Shown here: in pieces, positions 56,480 through 64,000 of the stretch
Numbering within the stretch: the stretch's first letter is position 1
Layout of the letters: every line of letters starts with the position of its first letter
Source: Limnanthes douglasii subsp. nivea
Taxonomy: Eukaryota; Streptophyta; Magnoliopsida; Brassicales; Limnanthaceae
Direction: 5' to 3'
Assembly (NCBI GenBank): GCA_036936605.1
Contig: JAUPFV010000002.1
Span: forward strand, 341,870,654-341,934,653
DNA: 64,000 nt
Notes under the pieces: generated by a model
The model's database searches: none
Seen by the model: the letters and a program-made list of their open reading frames with translations, nothing else
What the model was told of the DNA's origin: nothing
Translations under genes and position numbers: made by a program

Positions 56480-57309
56480 TTGACGATAATTGATTTCATT
56501 AGGAATCTATTGACCATTTTGGTCACCAAATTGAGACTAGACTTTTTGTTTAAGGCTTGGATATATCAATTTCTATTCAAGCCCCGGAACAAATGAAATT
56601 TGATATGTTTTTTATCGGATCAAGACGTCTATTGGAGTTCCGATAGATTTGGCTAAGTTCATAACTATATCTTTATTATACATATAAATAGGAAGCTTAG
56701 GGAATGTTACCCAAACTAGGATAGCTTGGGACTCTTTTTGGTGGTATAACTGCTATTCCATTTCATGAGTCTCGTGGAATGTGGGCCAAAAGACCAAACC
56801 TTCATTCTCTAAAGGATTTTAAGGTCATCTAATTCTGTAAGTTTGATAAAGATATCCTATTTATCCCATATACTTAGATTGATGATTCTAGAGAGTTCTA
56901 ATTTATTTAGTAAAAGATTTACTTCATATAATGCAAATCTACCTAATGAAAACTTAGCAACAAGAATATATATACTCGAGGAAAACAAGAGAGACTTATC
57001 TTTCGAAGGGAAAAAAGCTGAGTTGAAGTTATCCTTGATAGAATATTTAACCTCTTTGTGTTGAATCTTCAAGAAGACTTGATGTTTCTTAATTGTTTCT
57101 CTATGAGTCTTTGTATTGGTGCCTTTTTCTTGCTCGATGGTGTGCTTGAGAGGCGGAGGGGGTAATTTCAATTTATAATGGAATAAATCATCTTTCTCAC
57201 TGGGTACCTTCGTTTCCATCTTCTTGTTTAATTCTTTCCTCTGTGTGGTTAATTTCTTGCTGAAATACATTGTCGTTTCTCCAAATATTGCTGAGAAATC
57301 GATGATCAC
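56480..57309 (-). pseudogene. LINE ORF1 (DUF4283-like)
   Basis: Nucleic-acid-binding protein of plant LINEs. From ATG 57309: a basic, Lys-rich N-terminal region, then YILVAKFSLGRFALYEVNLL and INLSIWDK (57309-56857), and after frameshifts PTFHETHEMEWQLY, AILVWVTFPKLPIYMYNKDI and AKSIGTPI (about 56770-56640). This is the DUF4283 pattern (F...GRP...LxLW...WxxFPxLPxxxY...IGxP). No CCHC knuckle was found after it. Several shifts. Confidence 0.72.
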
Positions 57310-57700
57310 TAGATGATAGAATAGCCTTGAAAGAGGAGAAATCTCTAATTTGGGGGATCCCTAAATTGAAATCCTATGAAGTCTTCAATTCAAGAGCGAT
57401 TTAGCTTTACTATTTTTAATTTTTTCATCAGCTTCTTCCCATTTCTGCAAACCCTGAATACTGATCTCATTCAATACAAGACGATGGTGACCACGATTTT
57501 AAACATAGTAGTCTTCTAGTTAAAGAAAAATATCAGTCGCAGTGACCAAAGGATAGGATGAGCTACGACAATGGCTTCAGGTGAAGAGAATCAAAGGTTT
57601 CATATGTGAGGTACCCTTGACCCCGAATCTTGGGAGATGGGTCTCTTTCTTAAGAGAGAGTCCATCCTTCAAGAAATGATGAACAATGATAGCGCTACTC

Positions 57701-59923
57701 GTTTGAATAGATATTTTTGATAATAATATTAAATTTAATTATCAACAATTTAGATTCTAAAATTTATGATTGCTTAATATTTTTAACAATCACTAATTTG
57801 AATTCTAAATTTTATGATTGATTTTAAATTAATTATTTAAATTTATATTTTAAATTTCACAAAAAAACTAAACTTTTTTTTTCTTTTGACAAATCATTCA
57901 AAGTTATATATAGCTTTCTCATATTTATTGTTTGAGTTTAAAACATTAATGATAATATTAGTAAAACATGGATAAAATATCTATGTGAAACATAATCAAA
58001 ACAACTAAAATTGATTGAAATAAAATTGAATTGACATAAAATTTCAAAAAATAAATTATGTTTAAAAAATTAATATTTTGAATTATTATATTTTGAATTA
58101 TTTATTAGTGAATTTAGTAAATGTTAAATTATAATATAATGTTAGGAAGACTAAATGAGTTAGATATAGTGAGAAATAAAGAGATTGAGATGAATACTAA
58201 AAAGATAGTGAGATTATTTGAATTGAATTATTTATATTAAAATGTCAAAAATAGTAACTAACAGTTAAAACTCCCTGTCAGATCTGTAAATAAATAAAGG
58301 TCTACGAGTCTGGACCGGGTTTCTTAGGAGACATACTCTTAGAATAGGCTTTAGGGGGGAATCAAGAAGGGGCAAAGCCCTTGAGTGAAATAAATAATTG
58401 TTAGGAGAATTATAGGAGATTTACGTGAAGTGTTTATCTCGTAAGTAAAAAATCATAGTGTTAGATCAATTGATGATTATCTGGAAGGGCAATTAACGCA
58501 CGGCGTTTGCATAATATCAAAGTTTGGACTGCTTAACAATTAGTAAAAGACGGATTATCATACCCATTTGATTTTATTGAAACTTAGACGTGCAAGATGG
58601 AAGACAACTCTACTTTTCCATATCCTAATCCTCATAAACAAAGATAAATTTGTTTCCACGTCTTGTCAGTGTTCGAAAATTTCTCTATCATTTTTATTGG
58701 TGCGATAAGGATAAGAAGAATACAAGAAACTTAGTTTCACAACTTGAGGTGGTCATTCTAATGTTGTTCCTCGAACTTATGGAAACACTGATAACCTTAA
58801 ATATCCAATTTTTTATTTAAGAAATGTTAATATGCTTTTAGTAGCTTGTAGAAAAATAAAGTAAGAGGTAATTCTCTATTGGTAATAAATCTTAACATTA
58901 CTTTGTTGCCTTGTGCGAACAATGTAATAAGAGCTTATTCTCTACTAACATTAATGCGTCCTCCAACTAATACACCTCAAATGCGATATAATGTATTTGG
59001 TAATACATAAAATACATAAAAATTGCATTTACATACTTTAATAATGGAATTAAATAAACTGCAACAATAAACAAAATAAGTACATTTTTAACAAATCCAA
59101 AGAGATAAGAAACGAAAAGGAAGAATGAAGATTTGTCTAAGGTGTTACATTTATTAACTGAGAAATAAATGACCAAAGATAAACGGAGTAAGTGAGTTTA
59201 TTTGGGAGTGATATCATTAATCAATATGAGAAAATAAAGTAAATATATATATATATATATATATATGAAACTAATTACAAACATTATAGTTATGAAGTGA
59301 TCTTTAAAGAAAAAATTAACAAAAAAAATGTTTGAAATACACCAAAGAAACTTTAAAATGTTAAAATTAACCTCATATATCATGGCACAATCATCATTAT
59401 CAAAGCATTTTGTAAGGTGAATTGTCTATAAAGTTTTTTCCGTATATGATGGAAAAAAATAATCTGGAGTTGTTTTGTAATATGATTTTTAGGTTTAATT
59501 ATGATGATACTCTTCTTTGTCCATATTTATTATGAAAATGAGAGGTAATGATCTGACGTGGTTTAATAATTTAACTCTTGTATCCATTTATAACTTTAAA
59601 GAGCATTGAGTAAACTTAGGAGTTAGTGTATTAGGAACAAAATACTAAACATAATGGTGATTAGATCATGACTTTTTTTAAAATAATAACTGAAGCTTTA
59701 AGAAATTAGTTCGATCATTTCTTCAGAAAATAAATAGCTTTGAAGAATGTCAAGAATGGCTTGTTTTTTGCTAATTTATAATTAGATATTCCCTTGAATA
59801 GTCAATTGGTAGAGGATATAATTAAACTTTTAGTGAATAATATGTTATATTTATTAAAGAGATCATTAATATTCATTAATGTAGATGAAACAAAACGTTG
59901 TGAAATTAAGTTCGATGATTTGT
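57701..59923. other. AT-rich region without recognised genes
   Basis: No recognisable coding region. It contains a (TA)n microsatellite at 59243-59266 and, at its right end, a degenerate duplication of the Gypsy-4 RNase H edge (about 59710-59770 resembles 59900-59955). Confidence 0.4.
59243..59266. repeat. (TA)n microsatellite
   Basis: Twelve uninterrupted TA dinucleotides. Confidence 0.95.
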
Positions 59924-62900
59924 TTAGGGAATAAATAGTTTTAAGGATGCCAAGAAGAAGTTGTCAATGCATAATTTTATTGACTTTATGACTTTGAAAG
60001 TAAGGCCATATTTTCTCGATGCCACCACCAGTCTCAAAGCTAATTTTTCTACATTCAAATAGCGTGTCTCAACGTCGATTATGCTTTTACTAACATAATA
60101 GATTGGCCATTGTGTTCCCTTTAGCTCTGTGACCAAAAGGACGATGACGGCATGGTCGAAGACGTATAAGGCTTTGTAACATTTGCCATTCAAACTATTA
60201 TTTTTTTGATTTTGTAAGGATCTTATAGAAAGGGTGGATTTTGTTAGATTCTCGGGGTATGAATTGCGATAAAGCTGTAAGATATCACGTGAGTCTCTAA
60301 ACTTCCTTGATGTTACATAGTGGTTCCATAATTAGTAACACCCTTAGTTTCTCAGGTGCAACCTCTACTACATTCTTGTAGTCAGCCTACCTTAAATATT
60401 TTCTGCTACGAACACCAAATAAGCAATTCAGATGATTCAACTTGAGATTGAAATGGCGCATAGTGCTAAATATGTTAGATTGAACATTGATTTGTTGATG
60501 TTTGGTGTCGCTTTTAATGATCATGTTGTCGGTGTAGGCTTCCATGTATGTTCTCACCTACTTGTTGAATATCTGGTTTGATGAGCCTTTTATAGGTGGA
60601 TCCTATATTGTTTAAACCGAATTACATAACTTTATAGCATTACAAACCTCGCTCTGTTTGGAGGTAGTTGCTCATTGTCATCTAGGTGCATCTGTATCTG
60701 ATTATTCCATGAATACGCATCCATGAAGGATAATAACTTGTTACCTAAGGTCGTGTCAATAAGATAATTAATGCAAGGTAAATGAAAAGTATCTTTTGGA
60801 CATGGTTTGTTGAGGTCACTAAAGTCGATACACACTCTACATTTCCAATTCTTCTTCTTGACCAGCATCTAGTTGGCTACCCAGATTGGGTGTTTTGTTT
60901 CTCTTATATACTCTAACTTGACCAATTTCTCCATTTTTTGGAAATGTCATTGAATTTATTAAAAGAAAAATCCCTCCACTCTTTACGAATTGGTCATAGT
61001 CTAGTATAGATTGATAAGTTGTAAAAAATTATAAAAAACTGACGCATGAAATAGTATCAGCGCACTCGGCAAAAACATCCAAGTTTTATCAAAATAATTC
61101 CATAAACTATTTTTAAAGCTCGGGTTGAGTTGGTTCCCAACTCGACTTACCTTTCATGTTGCAAAGTCTCTATCATCATGCATGCCCTTGTCTAGTGGGT
61201 TGTCGACCTCCATTCCCATGTGACTGCTTGATGATCCTCCCTCTGGTTTTTAATTGCTATTAAGATATTTTTATTGGAGCTAATTCTCATAGAAGCTCGA
61301 GGTGGTCATATGACTTCCTATAAGGTCCGGCCCAATTTTTAGCGGGGTACTTCAGGAATTTTCGAAGAAAATGCATATCCTTCAATATTGTGTAACTAAA
61401 GTCGTCTAATAATAGAATTCTACGAGCCTGGTATGTCAGCTATCATAAAGAGCATTCACAAAACTTTATATGTATCTCATCAGCCAATTATCATCAAAAG
61501 CTCTACTTTACCCAAACAAGTAGATGGCATGCCCTCGTAACTAACTAGTTGTTTATCAGCCAGCTTGTATGTTGGCACTCCCAAAATCTTGTCATAACTG
61601 GACTTAAAAATTACATTCACCGAATTGCCTTTATCTACCAGAACACAGTTTACCATGACCAATCCTATATGCAGATTGATGATCAGAGCATCCTTGTATA
61701 TGGTAACAACGCCTCTTAAGTCGTTGTTATTAAAACTTAGATTGGTGGCTGACGTCTTCCAACGGTCAGGCGAAGACTCATCAACCATGTGAACCTCTAA
61801 AAATCTCTTATGGTTTTTTTGAGATTTTGCATTGACTCAATCATCGTGTCTCTGTCAGAGATGGTACTTAGGCACTATTTTTTTCCTTTATCGTCTTATT
61901 GTTGATCACACAACCAGTCTGATGGTTTGTTAGTATTCCTGTCTTAGCGGTGCTCGCCATTTATACATTTTTTGTATTGACGAGGTATCTGATATCAATC
62001 AACTATTTAATTGCTTCACGTAGCTTCTAACAGTCGACGGTGGAATGATAATGTTTATTATATTATGCATAAAATTATTTGCGAGATCCCTCGCTACCTG
62101 AGTCCATCATATGATGAGGCAATTTGTATCTTATCTTTTTTTGTCATATATGACAATGATATTTTGTATCAGAGGTATGAATTGTTGTGTGGGGTAATTG
62201 TAGTACGAGGGACCCGACCTGCTTGATGGAATACAAGTGGGATCATCACGCTTGGCATCGTTGTGTCTGGCCTCGTTTCCTATGTCTTTTTCCGTTGTTG
62301 ATGCCTTTGATGCTTGAGGTGTTGAGTAGGTAGAGGCTCTCTTTCTAGAGTCCTTTATTTGAATTAACTGATTTGACCTTTCATGGAAGTCACCTGTAGC
62401 GTCGAGAAAGAATCAGAATAGGTCTTTGTACAAGAGTCCCTCGATATCTAACCCTCTTTTAAACGATGTCACCGCCACGTTTTCTTTGCATATAGAAAAC
62501 ATATTCATCTCCTGCAAAAACCTCTTCACGTAGATTTTAATTATCTCTCCCTGCCTTTGATACATATTTATGATGGTTGAACCATCCTTCTTTTGCTCAT
62601 TGTTACCCACGAATCGGTTTTTGAAAGCGCTCTATAAACCCTCGAAAGCGCTCTATAAACCCTCGAAATCCCAGATCGTCCTTTTTAGCAGCCTGTTATA
62701 CTAGTCGAGAGCATTTCCTTTGAATTTCATTGAGTATTCTCAACAAATCAAGAAGTCATTTGGGTTACATGCCAACATCATGTTCCTGAACTGCTCTAGA
62801 TGATGTTGGGGCTCTCCAGAGCTATTATAGAAGTCCATTTGGTATGGATCAATTTTTTTTTTGGAATCATGGCCTCCAAAGTTTTCTTCACATACAAAGA

Positions 62901-62940
62901 TCTAATTAGAACGTAAGCTGACATATTCATCTTTATCCAT
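59924..62940 (-). pseudogene. Gypsy-4 fragment: gag, protease, RT, RNase H
   Basis: Minus-strand Gypsy remnant. Gag: RQGEIIKIYVKRFLQEM and CKENVAVTSFKRGLD (62610-62413), with further gag traces up to 62940, including an in-frame 21-bp duplication at about 62624-62665. Protease: CVLVDKGNSVNVIFKSSY (61788-61480), DKGN in place of DTGS. RT: CRVCIDFSDLNKPCPKDTF and SFMDAYSWNNQIQM (60868-60632), then GATYKRL-like traces to 60540. RNase H: PIYYVSKSIIDVETRYLNVE (60193-59924). Integrase and both LTRs are missing. Heavily mutated and older than Gypsy-1 or Gypsy-2 by appearance. Confidence 0.85.
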
Positions 62941-63119
62941 TGTATTCAACCTCGTTCTTTTCTCTCCTTTTGTTTTGGAGATAGCATTGCTCACCTGGTT
63001 TTTCGCGTTCGACGCCCCCTACTTCTTTTTTGGCTCATATTGTGTGCGACTAGCATAAAATTGAATTTGACCAAAACAAATGTCAACCATTCTCACATGA
63101 GAAAGTCGGAGATATTGTA

Positions 63120-64000
63120 GTTAAAGTAGGCTAAGTCAAAAATAATACATCAAATAAATGTTTTGTCATATATAGATTGTTAATTTGGTGTTGTTTGAAA
63201 AGAAAAGTGGCAAATAACACATATATATGGACTTCACCGACCTTAATAGAACATGCGCAAATGATATATTCTCATTCGCAGTCCACTACATCGACCAATT
63301 AGTAGATTCCACTTTAGGAACATAATGTTATCCTTTATAGATGCTTACTCATGTTAAAATAAAATATGATACTTCCAAGCGATAAAAAACAAATAGCCTT
63401 CATTAACGAATGAAGTCTACTTGTTATAAGTAATGTTTTTTTACCCAAAAACTACAGGAGAAACGAGAGAGTGATAAATAATGTGTTCGCTAGCCAATAC
63501 ACTTAAAGCTAAATATATAAAATCCATAGACAAAGTCCCTTCAGGAAAATTTCTGATGTATTTGGTCAATGGGAATAGAACAAGACAGATTGCATGCATA
63601 TATCCAATGTAGTTGTTATGGAAACTTTATACAACATGTAAGAGTACTAGAGATTAGCAAGAAGATTGGCCACTATCAATAGATTTATCTTCCAATCGTT
63701 AGATAGATACGCCCCATTTTTCCAAATCTTAAAAGAGGTTGGACGATTGAACTGTCCCCTGAATATGACTTAGCCTTTATAAAAATCAAAGAGCATCTAG
63801 AGGCTCGCAAGGTCGTAAAACAAATCTTCAGATGATATACTATACTTGTACCTAACAATAAATGACCATGCCATCAGTGTAGTATTAAGAGAGATTATGT
63901 TCCACCTATAGGGCCATATACTATGTGAGAAAATAATTTATCGACCCTGAAACTCGATACTTAGAGCTGTAGAAACTTGCACTATCACTAATAGTGGCGT
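63120..64000 (+). pseudogene. Gypsy-5 fragment: RT and RNase H, runs off the window
   Basis: Plus-strand Gypsy remnant, opposite to Gypsy-4. RT: MDFTDLNRTCANDIFSF and YIDQLVDSTLG (about 63229-63325), LSFIDAY traces, GKFLMYLVNG (63546 on), LARRLATINRFIFQSLDRYA (about 63655-63710). RNase H: LYLTINDHAISVVL (about 63848) and FIDPETRYLEL-KLALSLIVA up to the window end. Stops and shifts are frequent. Its relation to Gypsy-4 is unclear; gag, protease and integrase are not seen. Confidence 0.78.

Larger units (their letters stand above)
52800..57700 (-). mobile_element. LINE (non-LTR retrotransposon), degraded
   Basis: Minus-strand L1-like element. Order: 5' region (57700-57310), ORF1 (57309 to about 56480), ORF2 with endonuclease (from about 56030) and reverse transcriptase (to about 53190), and a C-terminal zinc region (about 52930-52840). 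A TRIM-like element interrupts RT at 53646-54848. Both ends are approximate; no poly-A tail is obvious. Confidence 0.8.

Noticed and set aside
1..64000. tRNA, rRNA or microRNA genes
   Set aside because: No cloverleaf with A- and B-box sequences, no rRNA core and no convincing precursor hairpin were seen. The tRNA-like matches are retrotransposon primer sites.

Overview
This window is nuclear DNA from a eudicot plant. It is AT-rich, about nine tenths of it is mobile-element sequence in nested layers, and it holds one convincing host gene: an intronless AMT1-type ammonium transporter at 15178-16680 (+). No bacterial, organellar or viral operon structure is visible. Species cannot be named from the sequence.

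Layout. 1-2819: decayed MULE (Mutator-like) transposase on the minus strand with minisatellites in its intron and 3' flank. 2820-14980: a Copia retrotransposon (minus strand) split in its integrase by a 9.9-kb Ty3/Gypsy element (Gypsy-1, 2972-12894, minus strand, 5-bp TSD TCCTC). The Copia LTR ends about 200 bp before the AMT1 start codon. 16842-22205: two direct 1.1-kb copies of a MULE end flank a fragment of a second Gypsy element (Gypsy-3). 21097 to about 31080: a composite MULE with a plus-strand transposase and, convergent to it, a minus-strand accessory gene of the Ulp1/DUF1985-like type; its introns and spacers are sown with the motif CATTGCTAGATAC. 31081-33931: relics, including an RNase H fragment and a striking interleaved inverted repeat. 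33932-46955: a 13.0-kb Gypsy element (Gypsy-2, minus strand, 356-bp LTRs) inflated by a 2.97-kb tandem duplication of gag-protease-RT. 46956-52800: AT-rich DNA without recognisable genes. 52800-57700: a LINE (minus strand) interrupted by a 1.2-kb TRIM-like LTR element. 59924-62940 and 63120-64000: two degraded Gypsy fragments in opposite orientation.

How the parts work together. The Gypsy elements with sufficient pol sequence carry two RNase H domains, as in the Tat lineage. Gypsy-1, -2 and -3 each carry an additional ORF in antisense to gag-pol, near the 3' LTR. These antisense ORFs share a domain resembling the Pfam 'putative gypsy type transposon' family, a TATA box of their own, and an intron at the same position that can be spliced only from the antisense transcript. 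The two MULEs share a transposase intron of identical position and phase that each has filled with a different minisatellite. Nearly every transposon ORF carries stops or frameshifts; AMT1 is intact.
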